Positions 1-8,682 of a stretch of 64,000 nucleotides of DNA are shown in pieces. The translations under genes were made by a program, and so were the position numbers. Position 1 is the first letter of the stretch. Every line of letters begins with the position of its first letter. The notes below the pieces were generated by a model. That model was given only the letters and a program-made list of their open reading frames with translations, was not told where the DNA came from and searched no databases. The DNA is from Streptantibioticus silvisoli (GTDB lineage Bacteria > Actinomycetota > Actinomycetes > Streptomycetales > Streptomycetaceae): the NCBI RefSeq assembly GCF_027947535.2, contig NZ_JAAGKO020000022.1, positions 1-64,000 of the forward strand, read 5' to 3'.

Positions 1-28
1 GCGGCCATGCCGCGTGTCGCCCGCCGCG

Positions 29-52
29 GGGCCCGGCCGCGCGGCCGGGCCC
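29..52. terminator. GC-rich perfect palindrome, likely terminator of the gene to the left
   Basis: A 24-base perfect palindrome, GGGCCCGGCCGC followed directly by its reverse complement. It lies upstream of the first gene of the copper operon and is probably the factor-independent terminator of a gene outside the window. There is no U-tract, which is usual for Streptomyces hairpins. Confidence 0.55.
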
Positions 53-135
53 GTCGCCCCACCTCACCGCCCGGCTCGGCCCGGCGGACCTGACCTCACC
101 ACGCACTTCACCTCACCACCTACTGGGGACACTTC

Positions 136-798
136 ATGCGGAGCAATCGACTCACCGGTGGCGCGCTGCTCGCCGGGGCGGCGGCGCTGACGCTCACGGC
201 GTGCGGGACGTCGTCGCCGGCCCAGGGCAACGCGCCGGCCGCCGTGGTCTCGTCGACGGCGAACCCGGACAGCGCGGCCATCACGCTGGACCAGCCGTTC
301 GCCAAGCCCGACCTCGACCTGACCGACTCGGACGGCAAGCCGTTCGACCTGGTCAAGGAGACCGCGGGCAAGCCGACGCTGCTGTATTTCGGATATACGC
401 ACTGCCCGGACGTCTGCCCGACCACGATGGCGGACATCGCGGACGCCAAGAGCAAGCTGCCGGCCGCCGAGCGGTCCCGGTTGCAGGTGGTGTTCGTCAG
501 CACCGACCCGACCCGCGACACCCCCCAGCGCCTGAAGGCCTGGCTGGGGGCGCAGGATCCGGCGTTCATCGGACTGACGGGGAAGTTCGCCGCGATCCAG
601 GCGGCCGCGCACAGCCTGGGCATCCTGGTGGAGAAGCCGGTCAAGGAGAAGGACGGCAGCATCAGCGTCGAACACGGCGCCGAGGTCTTCGCGTTCTCGC
701 CGAAGGACAACAAGGCGCACTTCCTGTATACCGCCGGCGTCACGGTGAAGCAGTACGAGCACGACATGCCCGACCTGATCAAGGGCGTGACCCCGTGA
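136..798 (+). CDS. sco: Sco1/SenC-family copper chaperone lipoprotein
   Basis: This 220-residue Sco/SenC-type protein has a thioredoxin fold and delivers copper outside the membrane. A lipoprotein signal ends in LTAC with Cys23 as the lipidated residue, so the mature protein sits on the outer face of the membrane. The copper site is complete: Cys90 and Cys94 in the HCPDVCP motif and His180 in VEHGAEV. The ATG at 136 follows GGGGAC. The stop overlaps the GTG of the next gene (GTGA at 795-798), so the two are translationally coupled. In S. lividans, Sco passes copper to cytochrome oxidase and to the radical copper oxidase GlxA. That role is inferred here from family and gene order. Confidence 0.93.
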   Translation: MRSNRLTGGALLAGAAALTLTACGTSSPAQGNAPAAVVSSTANPDSAAITLDQPFAKPDLDLTDSDGKPFDLVKETAGKPTLLYFGYTHCPDVCPTTMADIADAKSKLPAAERSRLQVVFVSTDPTRDTPQRLKAWLGAQDPAFIGLTGKFAAIQAAAHSLGILVEKPVKEKDGSISVEHGAEVFAFSPKDNKAHFLYTAGVTVKQYEHDMPDLIKGVTP

Positions 799-1256
799 GG
801 CGTCCGGCGCTGACGGCCGCGGCGGCGGCCGTCGCGGCGACGGCCGCGCTGGCCGGGTGTTCGTCCTCGTCCGGCGGCGGCACGCCGAAGCTGTCGGTCT
901 CCGGCGCGTACGTGCCGCAGCCGCCGCTGGCGGACATGGCGGCCGGGTACTTCACCGTGCGCAACACCGGCGGCGGGGACGACGCGCTGACCTCGGTGTC
1001 GACCGCGTTCGCCTCGCAGGCGTCGCTGATGGTGACGACGGCGGCCGGGGCGATGCAGGGCACCAAGGACCTGGCGATACCGGCCGGCGGCACGCTCCGG
1101 CTGGCGGTTGGCGGCGACCACCTGATGCTGATGGGGCTGCGGGGCGGCCGGCCGAAGATCGGCCAGCAGGTCTCGTTCGAACTGCACTTCGCCCACTCGG
1201 CACCGATCACCGTGCGCGTGCCGGTCGAACCGGCGACGTACCGGCCGAAGGACTGA
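795..1256 (+). CDS. PCu(A)C-type periplasmic copper chaperone lipoprotein (ECuC-like)
   Basis: The start is the GTG at 795, which overlaps the stop of the Sco gene; this gives 153 residues. A lipobox LAGC (Cys22) predicts surface anchoring. The rest matches the PCu(A)C (DUF461) fold. Of its H-M-H-M copper site, Met87, His109 and Met111 are visible (Met to His spacing 22, then HLM). There is no histidine between the signal peptide and His109, so the first His ligand is missing; Met79 or another residue would have to replace it. The protein probably hands Cu(I) to the Sco protein upstream. The stop TGA overlaps the next ATG (TGATG at 1254-1258). Confidence 0.88.
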   Translation: MRRPALTAAAAAVAATAALAGCSSSSGGGTPKLSVSGAYVPQPPLADMAAGYFTVRNTGGGDDALTSVSTAFASQASLMVTTAAGAMQGTKDLAIPAGGTLRLAVGGDHLMLMGLRGGRPKIGQQVSFELHFAHSAPITVRVPVEPATYRPKD

Positions 1257-3235
1257 TGGGGTTGCGGCGACTGATAGTCGTACTGGGCGTGCTGACGGCG
1301 GTGCTGTTCGGCGGCGCCCTGCCCGCCTCCGCGCACGCGGCCCTGCTGCGCTCCGACCCGTCCCAGGGCTCGGTGGTCAGGACGGCGCCGGACCGGATCA
1401 CCCTCTACTTCTCCGAGGGCGTGCTGCTGTCCGCGGACTCGCTGACCGTCTACGACCCGGCGGGCAAGCCGGTGCAGCGCGGCGCGCCCGGTCACGCGGC
1501 CGGCCGGCCGGACAGTGCGACGATCGGCCTGCGGTCCGGGCTGCGCGACGGCACGTACACGGTGGCGTGGAAGGCCGTCTCGGCGGACACCCACCCGGTG
1601 GGCGGCGCCTGGACGTTCTCGGTCGGCGCGCCGTCGAAAACCTCGGCGATCCCGCGGCAGACCGAGGCGGGCGGCGGGCTCGCCGGCGCGCTGTACGGCA
1701 TCGGGCGGTACGTGGCCTACCTGGGGTTCGCCGTGCTGGTCGGCTCGGCGGCGTTCCTCGCGCTGTGCTGGCCGGGCGGCACCCGGCTGCGGCCGCTGCG
1801 CCGGCTGGCGACCGGCGGCTGGGCGGCGGTCGCGGCGGCCACGATCGCGTTGCTGCTGCTGCGCGGCCCGTACGTCAACGGCACTAGGCTCGGCGGGGTC
1901 TTCGACCTCGCGGGTCTGCGGTCGGTGGTCGGCAGCCCGTCCGGCGAGGCGCTGGTGTGCCGTCTGCTGCTGCTGGCGGCCGCCGCGGTGGTGCTGTCGG
2001 TGCTGTTCGGCGGGCGCCGGGCGGAGCCGGAGGACGGACCCCGGGCGGAGCCGCAAGGCCGGCCCCGCACCGGCGCTCTGGTGGCCGGCGCGGTGGTGGC
2101 CGCCGGGATCGCGGCGACCTGGTCGCTCACCGAGCACGCCTCCGTCGGCGTCCAGCCGGCACTGGCCATGCCGCTGGACATCGCGCACCTGCTGTCGATG
2201 GCGGTCTGGCTGGGCGGCCTGACCGCGCTGCTGACCGGCCTGTACCGGGCGGGCGGCGTGCCGGCGGCCGCGGTCCGCCGCTTCTCCGGCATCGCGTTCA
2301 GCTGCGTGTGCGTGCTGGTGTCCACAGGCGTCTACCAGTCCTGGCGGCAGGTGGGCTCATGGCACGCGCTGTTCGGCACGGCGTACGGCCGCTGGCTGCT
2401 GGTGAAGATCGCCCTGGTCGCCTGCGTGGTCGCCGTCGCGGGCGTCTCCCGCCGCTGGACGGCGAAGCTGACGACGGCGGAAGCGGGGACACCGGCGGAG
2501 GCCGTCAAGGCAGAGGCGGCTACCGAGGCCGTGAACGCGGAGGCCCTGAAGGCGGAGGCCGCTGCGGAAGCCGTCAAGACGGAGGCCGCCGCTGTCGTGG
2601 GCGCCGGTCCCCCCGACGGCACTCGCCCCTCAGCCGACCGGCCGACCGACCCCCTGCGGGCCGCTCAGCTCGCGCGGCAGCGGGCGGTGCGGGAGCGGGT
2701 GAGCCGGCTGCGGGTGCGGGACGCGGACCCGGTGCGGTCCGGGCTGCGGCGGTCGGTGCTGGCGGAGGCGGCGATCGCGGTCGTCGTGCTGGCCGTCACC
2801 ACCGTGCTGAGCGGCAGCGAACCGGGCCGGGCGGCCGAGGAGGCGAAGGCTGCGGCGTCCGCGAACGGCATGGCCACCGCGCCGGCCGCGACCGGGGAGT
2901 ACCTGGCGACCGTTCCGTTCGACAGTGGCGGGCCGAAGGGCAAGGGGACGGTGGACGTCCACCTGGCACCGGCCCGGACCGGTGCGGACCAGCTGCACCT
3001 TGTGGTCAGCGACCCGGTCGGCAATCCGATGAACGTACCGGAGCTGGACGTGGCGTTCACGCTCACCGCCCGCGGCATCGGCCCGTTGCCGGTGCGGCTG
3101 CGGCACACCGGCCCCGGCAGCTGGGAGGCGGTCGGGTTGCAGGTGCCGATGCCGGGGACCTGGCAGCTGTCGTTGACCGTTCGGACCTCCGCCATCGACG
3201 AGGTGACCGTGACCAGGAAGGTGACCATCAGCTGA
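1256..3235 (+). CDS. CopC-CopD fusion copper resistance/import protein
   Basis: A 659-residue protein starting at the ATG in TGATG. A signal peptide ends ASA, leaving His27 as the mature N-terminus, as needed for the CopC histidine brace; Asp111 and His113 (ADTHP) complete the site. Residues 27-125 are CopC, followed by a long CopD membrane region with multiple hydrophobic segments. An Ala/Glu/Lys-rich insert (about residues 405-445, repeats like EAVKAEAA) sits in a loop between membrane segments. After the last segment (about 500-525), residues 550-659 form a beta-rich extracytoplasmic domain resembling YtkA/FixH-type domains. The likely job is moving copper across the membrane within this operon. 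The direction of transport cannot be read from sequence. Confidence 0.9.
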   Translation: MGLRRLIVVLGVLTAVLFGGALPASAHAALLRSDPSQGSVVRTAPDRITLYFSEGVLLSADSLTVYDPAGKPVQRGAPGHAAGRPDSATIGLRSGLRDGTYTVAWKAVSADTHPVGGAWTFSVGAPSKTSAIPRQTEAGGGLAGALYGIGRYVAYLGFAVLVGSAAFLALCWPGGTRLRPLRRLATGGWAAVAAATIALLLLRGPYVNGTRLGGVFDLAGLRSVVGSPSGEALVCRLLLLAAAAVVLSVLFGGRRAEPEDGPRAEPQGRPRTGALVAGAVVAAGIAATWSLTEHASVGVQPALAMPLDIAHLLSMAVWLGGLTALLTGLYRAGGVPAAAVRRFSGIAFSCVCVLVSTGVYQSWRQVGSWHALFGTAYGRWLLVKIALVACVVAVAGVSRRWTAKLTTAEAGTPAEAVKAEAATEAVNAEALKAEAAAEAVKTEAAAVVGAGPPDGTRPSADRPTDPLRAAQLARQRAVRERVSRLRVRDADPVRSGLRRSVLAEAAIAVVVLAVTTVLSGSEPGRAAEEAKAAASANGMATAPAATGEYLATVPFDSGGPKGKGTVDVHLAPARTGADQLHLVVSDPVGNPMNVPELDVAFTLTARGIGPLPVRLRHTGPGSWEAVGLQVPMPGTWQLSLTVRTSAIDEVTVTRKVTIS

Positions 3236-4476
3236 TGGGCGATCAGAACATCACACGAAGGCGGCTGCTGGGCACCGCGGGCGCGGCCGGCGCGGCCGGT
3301 GTCCTGGCCGGCGGGGCGGGCGGCGCGGCCGGGTACGCGGCGGCCGACCCGGCCCCGGCGGCACTGACCTCGGTCGGCGCGGACGCGGTGGCGTTCCACG
3401 GCACCGCCGCCGCCCCCCAGCAGGCCGGGATCACCACGCCGGCGCAGGCCGTGGCGCACCTGGTCGCCTTCGACCTGGCGGCCGGCGCGGACCGCGCGCG
3501 GGCGGCCGCGCTGCTGCGGCGCTGGTCACGGGCGGCGGAGGCGATGACGGCCGGCCGGGCCCCGGACGACGACGACCAGGTCGCGCTGGACGCCGGGCCG
3601 TCCTCGTTGACGGTGACGTTCGGCTTCGGGCGGAGCTTCTTCTCCCGGACCGGGCTGACCTCGCGGCTGCCCGCCGACTTCACGCCGATCCCGCCGTTCA
3701 GCTCCGACGCGCTCGACCCGGCGCGCGGCGGTGGCGACCTGTGGATCCAGATCGGCGCCGACGACCCGCTGGTCGCCTTCCACGCGCTGCGCGTCCTGCA
3801 ACGGGCCGCCGCCGGCACCGCCGCGGTCCGCTGGCAGATGAACGGCTTCAGCCGCACCCCCGGCGCCACCGCGAAGCCGCGGACGGTCCGCAACCTCATG
3901 GGGCAGGTCGACGGGACCAACAACCCCAAGCCGGCCGACCACGACTTCCGCTCCGCGCTCTTCGTGGCCGGCCGGCCCGGCGGGCAGGCGTGGATGAACG
4001 GCGGCTCCTACGCGGTCGTGCGCCGCATCCGCATGCTGCTCGACCCCTGGGAGCAGCAGCCGCTCGCCCGGCAGGAGGCGGTCATCGGCCGGCGCAAGTC
4101 CGACGGCGCGCCGCTGTCGGGCGGCACCGAGTCCACCCCGGTCGACCTGGACCGGATGGACCGCGACGGCACGCTGGCGGTGGCCGGCGACGCCCACATC
4201 CGGGTGGCGGCGGCGCAGTCCAACGACGGCGCGAAGATGCTGCGCCGGCCGTTCTCCTTCCATGACGGGTTCGACCCGGACGGCACCCCGGACGCCGGCC
4301 TGCTGTTCGTCGCCTGGCAGGCGGCGCCGCTGAACGGCTTCATCAAGGTGCAGCGGAAGCTGGACAGCGCCGACGCGCTGTCCCGCTTCATCCGGCACGA
4401 GTCCAGCGCGCTGTTCGCGGTGCCGCCGGCCGCACGGCCGGGCGAGTACGTGGGGCAGGGCCTGCTGGAGGGGTAG
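3235..4476 (+). CDS. dtpA: Tat-exported DyP-type heme peroxidase (DtpA/EfeB-like)
   Basis: A 413-residue dye-decolorizing peroxidase. The N-terminus has twin arginines (TRRRLLG, residues 7-13) and a hydrophobic stretch, so a Tat signal is clear. The DyP signature GQVDG is at 223-227 with catalytic Asp226; His321 (DAHIR) is the likely proximal heme ligand and an Arg near 338 the distal one. The start overlaps the CopCD stop (TGATG at 3233-3237). In S. lividans the equivalent DtpA takes part in maturing GlxA in concert with Sco and ECuC; the conserved order here supports the same role. EfeB-type deferrochelatase is the alternative name for the family. Confidence 0.92.
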   Translation: MGDQNITRRRLLGTAGAAGAAGVLAGGAGGAAGYAAADPAPAALTSVGADAVAFHGTAAAPQQAGITTPAQAVAHLVAFDLAAGADRARAAALLRRWSRAAEAMTAGRAPDDDDQVALDAGPSSLTVTFGFGRSFFSRTGLTSRLPADFTPIPPFSSDALDPARGGGDLWIQIGADDPLVAFHALRVLQRAAAGTAAVRWQMNGFSRTPGATAKPRTVRNLMGQVDGTNNPKPADHDFRSALFVAGRPGGQAWMNGGSYAVVRRIRMLLDPWEQQPLARQEAVIGRRKSDGAPLSGGTESTPVDLDRMDRDGTLAVAGDAHIRVAAAQSNDGAKMLRRPFSFHDGFDPDGTPDAGLLFVAWQAAPLNGFIKVQRKLDSADALSRFIRHESSALFAVPPAARPGEYVGQGLLEG

Positions 4477-4497
4477 CCTCCGGCTCGGCTCCGGAGG
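4477..4497 (+). terminator. Hairpin directly after the copper operon
   Basis: CCTCCGG, a 7-base loop and CCGGAGG begin right after the stop codon of the DyP gene. It is a short but perfect stem, and a reasonable end for the four-gene operon. Confidence 0.5.
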
Positions 4498-4866
4498 ATG
4501 GAGGGGCAGCCAGCGGGTCGGCTCCGGCAGACGTGGCGACGGGCTCCGTCCGGCGGACGCGCAGGGTCACCGGCCCCGGTGGACACGCCACGGCGTACGG
4601 TCCGGACCGCGCCGCCGCCCCGACCACCCGGAACGGACCGCACCGCCCACCGACCGCGCCCCCAGCCCCGTCCCCGTCCCACTCCGCCCCCACCCCCGCA
4701 ACCCCGACCCCGCGTCCCGCAACCCGTCCCACCCCCGTAACCCGTACGGCGTAACCCCGCCCTCGGCCCGCCGCCCGGGAAATCCCCGGTCCGGCGGGGT
4801 GGGGGCGGGTGTCGCGGCCGGTCGGGGGCGGGGTGCGACGCCGGGCGGTGGCGGGCGGCGTCCGCG
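4498..4866. other. Non-coding gap, C-rich then G-rich on the + strand
   Basis: No convincing gene. The stretch has a run of CCC/CCG-rich sequence (about 4610-4760) with recurring AACCC/TAACCC words, then a G-rich tract up to the pheA promoter. Short open frames here have biased, Pro/Arg-only translations typical of shadow frames. Confidence 0.6.
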
Positions 4867-4872
4867 TAGGCT
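4867..4872 (+). promoter_or_regulatory. -10 box of a leaderless pheA promoter
   Basis: TAGGCT lies exactly 6 nt before the ATG of pheA, placing the transcription start at or next to the start codon. There is no Shine-Dalgarno sequence in between. This is the usual arrangement for leaderless Streptomyces mRNAs. Confidence 0.7.
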
Positions 4873-4878
4873 GGCCGC

Positions 4879-5814
4879 ATGACACCGTCTTCGGCATCCC
4901 GCTACACCTACCTCGGCCCCGAGGGAACCTTCACCGAGGCCGCGCTGCGCACGCTGCCGGAGGCCGCGACCCGTGACCTGGTGCCGATGGTGTCGGTACC
5001 GGCCGCGTTCGACGCGGTGCGCAACGGCGAGGCGGGCGGGTCGTTCGCCGCCATCGAGAACTCGGTGGAGGGCGGCGTCAGCGCGACGCTGGACGAACTG
5101 GCCACCGGCGCGCCGCTGATGATCTACCGCGAGGTGCTGCTGCCGATCTCGTTCGCGCTGCTGGTGCGGCCGGGCACCGCGCTGGGCGACGTCAAGACGG
5201 TCACCGGGCACCCGGTCGCGCAGCCGCAGGTGCGCAACTGGCTGGCGGCGCACCTGCCGCACGCGCACTGGGAGTCGGCGGCCTCGAACGCGGACGGTGC
5301 CCGGCTGGTGCAGGAGGGCCGCTACGACGGCGCGTTCGCGGGCGAGTTCGCCGCCGCGCGCTACCACCTGGAGCCGCTGGTCAGCGAGATCCACGACACG
5401 GTGAACGCGCAGACCCGGTTCGTGCTGGTCGGGCAGCCGGGCCGGCCCGCCGCGCCGACCGGGGCGGACAAGACGTCGGCGGTGGTGTGGCTGGGCGACG
5501 ACCGGCCGGGCGCGCTGCTGGAGCTGCTCCAGGAGTTCTCGGTGCGCGGCGTCAACCTGATGCGCATCGAGTCGCGGCCGACCGGCGGCGGCCTGGGCCG
5601 GTACTGCTTCTCCATCGACGCCGAGGGCCACATCACCGACCGCCGGGTCGGCGACGCGCTGATGGGCCTGAAGCGGATCTGCCCGAAGGTGCGGTTCCTC
5701 GGCTCCTATCCGCGCGCCGACGAGGTCCGCCCGCAGGTGCGGCCCGGCACCACCGACGCGGAGTTCACCGAGGCGTCGGAGTGGCTCGGGCGGGCGCTCG
5801 ACGGCCGTATCTGA
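4879..5814 (+). CDS. pheA: Prephenate dehydratase
   Basis: A 311-residue monofunctional prephenate dehydratase that converts prephenate to phenylpyruvate in phenylalanine synthesis. It begins with the typical YLGPEGTFTEAAL. The catalytic PDT domain covers about residues 7-190 and includes the NAQTRF motif. An ACT domain (about 200-285) carries the ESRP phenylalanine-binding motif (MRIESRPT), so feedback inhibition by phenylalanine is expected. The start codon is fixed by the leaderless promoter box. The gene is followed by the DnaA-box region and then serS. Confidence 0.95.
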   Translation: MTPSSASRYTYLGPEGTFTEAALRTLPEAATRDLVPMVSVPAAFDAVRNGEAGGSFAAIENSVEGGVSATLDELATGAPLMIYREVLLPISFALLVRPGTALGDVKTVTGHPVAQPQVRNWLAAHLPHAHWESAASNADGARLVQEGRYDGAFAGEFAAARYHLEPLVSEIHDTVNAQTRFVLVGQPGRPAAPTGADKTSAVVWLGDDRPGALLELLQEFSVRGVNLMRIESRPTGGGLGRYCFSIDAEGHITDRRVGDALMGLKRICPKVRFLGSYPRADEVRPQVRPGTTDAEFTEASEWLGRALDGRI

Positions 5815-5882
5815 CCGTGCGGGGCGGGCCCCGCACGGTCAGCGGAATCCGGGGCTCAGGGCGGCTGTGCATGATCCGCAAG

Positions 5883-6194
5883 TTATCCACAGGCCGTTGC
5901 GCCGCCTGGGGAAAAGTCGACCTGTCGGTCGGCGCCGAAACGCGGCCGGATCGACAAATCACCCCGAAGTCAGCAGATCGCTCACAGGGCATCAGATCAT
6001 TATTCGTCAGCCCAATTGCTCCGATCAACTCTATAGAGGTAACCATTCTCACTCGAAAGTGAGTGTTAACCGGGTTTGCCTCGGGAATCATGAGCGCCGC
6101 GAAAATCGCTGGAAACGATCGGGCCCGACATCCACAGTTCCCTCGCACACCCTGTGGACAACGCGTGAACCATCCCCAACCAGCCTGTGGATAA
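5883..6194. promoter_or_regulatory. DnaA-box cluster between pheA and serS (D78-like)
   Basis: Three perfect 9-mer DnaA boxes: TTATCCACA at 5883-5891 (+), TTGTCCACA read on the - strand at 6153-6161, and TTATCCACA on the - strand at 6186-6194. The last two start 33 bp apart, about three helical turns. A weaker box, ACATCCACA (two mismatches), is at 6128-6136. The sequence between them is unusually AT-rich for this genome. In S. coelicolor, a high-affinity DnaA-box cluster named D78 (from its cosmid) titrates DnaA; I recall that this cosmid carries serS and pheA. The correspondence is inference. Confidence 0.8.
6029..6063. other. AT-richer palindromic stretch inside the DnaA-box region
   Basis: CTCTATAGAG (6029-6038) is a perfect 10-bp palindrome. 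CTCACT-CGAA-AGTGAG (6048-6063) is a perfect hairpin. Both lie within a roughly 100-base stretch (about 5985-6080) near or above half A+T, in a genome otherwise around 70-75% GC. It could be a protein-binding site or a flexible element within the DnaA-binding region. No gene is present. Confidence 0.55.
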
Positions 6195-6381
6195 CCAGCG
6201 TTCCGCCGCACCGCGGAGCCCGCGCGGACCGTGGAAGGCTCGCCGTTCGGCGGATCGGACGGAATGCGGTCGGGCGCCATTGCACGGCGGCGTCCGGAGA
6301 TCACCCGGGCATTCCTTTACAAGGGACAGATCACCACATATCCGCATCAGAACTCGCTATCGCAGCGCGGGCCGGGCCCGG

Positions 6382-6387
6382 TAGCCT
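6382..6387 (+). promoter_or_regulatory. -10 box of a leaderless serS promoter
   Basis: TAGCCT is followed by 6 nt and the GTG start of serS. No ribosome binding site is present, so a leaderless transcript is likely. Confidence 0.7.
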
Positions 6388-6393
6388 GTCGCC

Positions 6394-7683
6394 GTGATTG
6401 ACCTTCGCCTGCTCCGTGAGGACCCCGACCGTGTGCGCGCCTCCCAGCGCGCCCGTGGAGAGGACGTCGGCCTTGTCGACGCGCTGCTCTCCGCCGACGA
6501 ACGGCGCAGGTCGTCCAGTTCCCGCTTCGACCAGCTGCGCGCCGAGCAGCGGGCGCTCGGCAAGCGCGTGCCCAAGGCGTCCGGCGAGGAGAAGGCGGAG
6601 CTGCTCCGGCAGGCCGCCGAGCTGTCCGCCGCGGTCAAGAGCGCCGACGCCGAGCAGGACCAGGCCGCCGAGGAGGCACAGTCGCTGCTGCTGCGGCTGG
6701 GCAACGTCGTGCACCCCGACGTGCCGGTCGGCGGTGAGGAGGACTTCACCGTCCTGGAGACCGTCGGCACCCCGCGCGACTTCGCCGCCGAGGGCTTCGA
6801 GCCCAAGGACCACCTGGAGCTGGGCCAGGGCCTCGGCGCCATCGACGTGGAACGCGGCGCGAAGGTGTCCGGCTCGCGCTTCTACTACCTGACCGGTGTC
6901 GGCGCCCTGCTGGAGCTGGCCCTGGTCAACGCGGCGATCGCGCAGGCCACCGCGGCCGGCCTCACGCCGATGCTGACCCCGGCGCTGGTCAAGCCGCGCG
7001 CCATGGAGGGCACCGGTTTCCTCGGCCAGGCCGCCGAGAACGTCTACCACCTCGAAAAGGACGACTTCTACCTGGTCGGCACCTCCGAGGTCCCGCTCGC
7101 GGCGTACCACATGGACGAGATCATCGACGCGGGCCAGCTGCCGCTGCGCTACGCCGGGTTCAGCCCGTGCTTCCGCCGCGAGGCCGGCACGTACGGCAAG
7201 GACACCCGGGGCATCTTCCGGGTGCACCAGTTCGACAAGGTCGAGATGTTCTCCTACGTCGCCCCCGAGGAGGCCGAGGCGGAGCACACCCGGCTGCTGG
7301 AGTGGGAGAAGCAGTGGCTGTCCGGCCTGGGGCTGGCGTACCAGGTCATCGACGTGGCCACCGGCGACCTCGGCGCCTCGGCGTCGCGGAAGTTCGACTG
7401 CGAGGCGTGGATCCCCACCCAGGGCAAGTACCGCGAGCTGACCTCGGCCTCCAACTGCAACGAGTTCCAGGCCCGCCGGCTGTCGGTGCGCATGCGGGAG
7501 AACAAGGACGGCAAGCAGGTCACCCGGCCGCTCGCCACCCTCAACGGCACGCTGTGCGCGGTGCCGCGGACCATCGTCGCGCTGCTGGAGACCCACCAGC
7601 GCCCCGACGGTTCGGTCACGGTGCCCGAGGTGCTGCGTCCGTACCTCGGCGGGCGTGACGTGCTGGAGCCGGTCGCCAAGTGA
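6394..7683 (+). CDS. serS: Seryl-tRNA synthetase
   Basis: A 429-residue class II synthetase that charges tRNA-Ser. The N-terminal helical arm (about 1-110) is rich in Glu/Lys/Ala heptads, as expected for the tRNA-binding coiled coil. The catalytic core follows, with motif 2 (FRREAG, in [15 protein letters not shown]) and motif 3 near the C-terminus ([16 protein letters not shown]). Length is normal. The GTG start is fixed by the leaderless promoter box at 6382-6387. The stop overlaps the next start (GTGA at 7680-7683), so serS and the HAD gene are coupled. Confidence 0.97.
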   Translation: MIDLRLLREDPDRVRASQRARGEDVGLVDALLSADERRRSSSSRFDQLRAEQRALGKRVPKASGEEKAELLRQAAELSAAVKSADAEQDQAAEEAQSLLLRLGNVVHPDVPVGGEEDFTVLETVGTPRDFAAEGFEPKDHLELGQGLGAIDVERGAKVSGSRFYYLTGVGALLELALVNAAIAQATAAGLTPMLTPALVKPRAMEGTGFLGQAAENVYHLEKDDFYLVGTSEVPLAAYHMDEIIDAGQLPLRYAGFSPCFRREAGTYGKDTRGIFRVHQFDKVEMFSYVAPEEAEAEHTRLLEWEKQWLSGLGLAYQVIDVATGDLGASASRKFDCEAWIPTQGKYRELTSASNCNEFQARRLSVRMRENKDGKQVTRPLATLNGTLCAVPRTIVALLETHQRPDGSVTVPEVLRPYLGGRDVLEPVAK

Positions 7684-8504
7684 ACGACAGCGGCGCCCCT
7701 TTTCCGTACCGGCTGATCGCCACCGACCTCGACGGCACCCTGCTGCGGTCTGATCATCTGACGGTCTCGGAACGGTCGCGTTCCGCGCTCGCCGCGGCCA
7801 CCGCGGCGGGCGCGGCGCACATCGTGGTCACCGGGCGGTCCGCCGCCAGCACCCAGCCGGTCCTGGAGGCCCTCGGCTACCAGGGCCTGGCGGTCTGCGG
7901 GCAGGGCGGCCAGGTCTACGACGCCGGCGCCGGGCGGCTGCTGACCTCGGTCACGCTGGACCGCCGGTCGGCCGCGGCGGCGCTGGAGAAGATCGAGGCG
8001 GAGGTCGGCGAGGTCTTCGTGGCCGCGACCCGCGACGGGCTGCACGGCACCTTCCTGGCCGGCCCCGGGTACTCCTACTACCCCGGCCAGCGGGTGCGGA
8101 CGTTCACCGACCGCGCCGAGGTGTGGGCCGAACCGCTGGGCAAGGTCTTCCTCCAGCACCCGGTGCTGTCCGACGACGAGCTGACCGCCGCCGCCCGCGC
8201 GGTCGTCGGCGCCCTGGTCGACGTGGTGATGGCCGGCCCCGGCATGGTGGAGCTGCTGCCGCCCGGCCTGACCAAGGCCACCGGCCTGTCGCTGGCCGCC
8301 CGGCGGCTGGGGGTGCGGGCGGCCGGCACGATCGCCTTCGGCGACATGCCCAACGACATCCCCATGCTGCGCTGGGCCGGCCACGGCGTCGCGATGGACG
8401 GCGCGCACCCCGAGCTGCTGGCGGTCGCCGACGAGGTCACCGCCGGCAACGACGAGGACGGCGTCGCGCTCGTGCTGGAGAAGCTGCTCGCGAACCGGGC
8501 GTGA
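7680..8504 (+). CDS. HAD-superfamily (Cof-type) phosphatase
   Basis: A 274-residue HAD hydrolase of the Cof/IIB type. Motif [11 protein letters not shown] holds the nucleophile Asp16 and general acid Asp18; motif II is the Thr in VVTGRSAAS; motif III/IV is [11 protein letters not shown] near the C-terminus. A cap domain fills about residues 85-190. The GTG start overlaps the serS stop, and this serS-HAD pairing is common in Streptomyces. The substrate is not predictable; sugar phosphates or other small phosphorylated metabolites are usual for the family. Confidence 0.88.
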   Translation: MNDSGAPFPYRLIATDLDGTLLRSDHLTVSERSRSALAAATAAGAAHIVVTGRSAASTQPVLEALGYQGLAVCGQGGQVYDAGAGRLLTSVTLDRRSAAAALEKIEAEVGEVFVAATRDGLHGTFLAGPGYSYYPGQRVRTFTDRAEVWAEPLGKVFLQHPVLSDDELTAAARAVVGALVDVVMAGPGMVELLPPGLTKATGLSLAARRLGVRAAGTIAFGDMPNDIPMLRWAGHGVAMDGAHPELLAVADEVTAGNDEDGVALVLEKLLANRA

Positions 8505-8606
8505 CCTCCGGTCCGCGATCGCCGCGTACCGCCCGCGCGGGCCGCGCGACGGCCCGGAAGCCTTGTGCGGGACGGGAATCGGGCGGGTGGGCGGGGGACG
8601 GTCGGA

Positions 8607-8612
8607 TACGAT
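8607..8612 (+). promoter_or_regulatory. Possible -10 box for metG
   Basis: TACGAT lies about 70 nt before the metG ATG in a gap of 178 nt; no clear -35 is seen. A start near 8619 would give a 5' leader of about 60 nt. Confidence 0.35.
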
Positions 8613-8682
8613 TGCCGCACTCCGCCGGCACCCCGTTCAGCGGAATCCTCACGCTTCGTAGCGACTTGGGAGCACCTGGCTC

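Noticed and set aside
2330-2345. DnaA-like box GTGTCCACA inside copCD
   Set aside because: A single one-mismatch word within a coding sequence, not part of a cluster.
4610-4760. Small proline-rich genes in the C-rich gap before pheA
   Set aside because: Frames on both strands are open only because of base bias; no ribosome site and no conserved motif.
5815-6393. Chromosomal oriC
   Set aside because: DnaA boxes are too few (3 perfect), and dnaA/dnaN do not flank the region. Streptomyces oriC has about 19 boxes between these genes.
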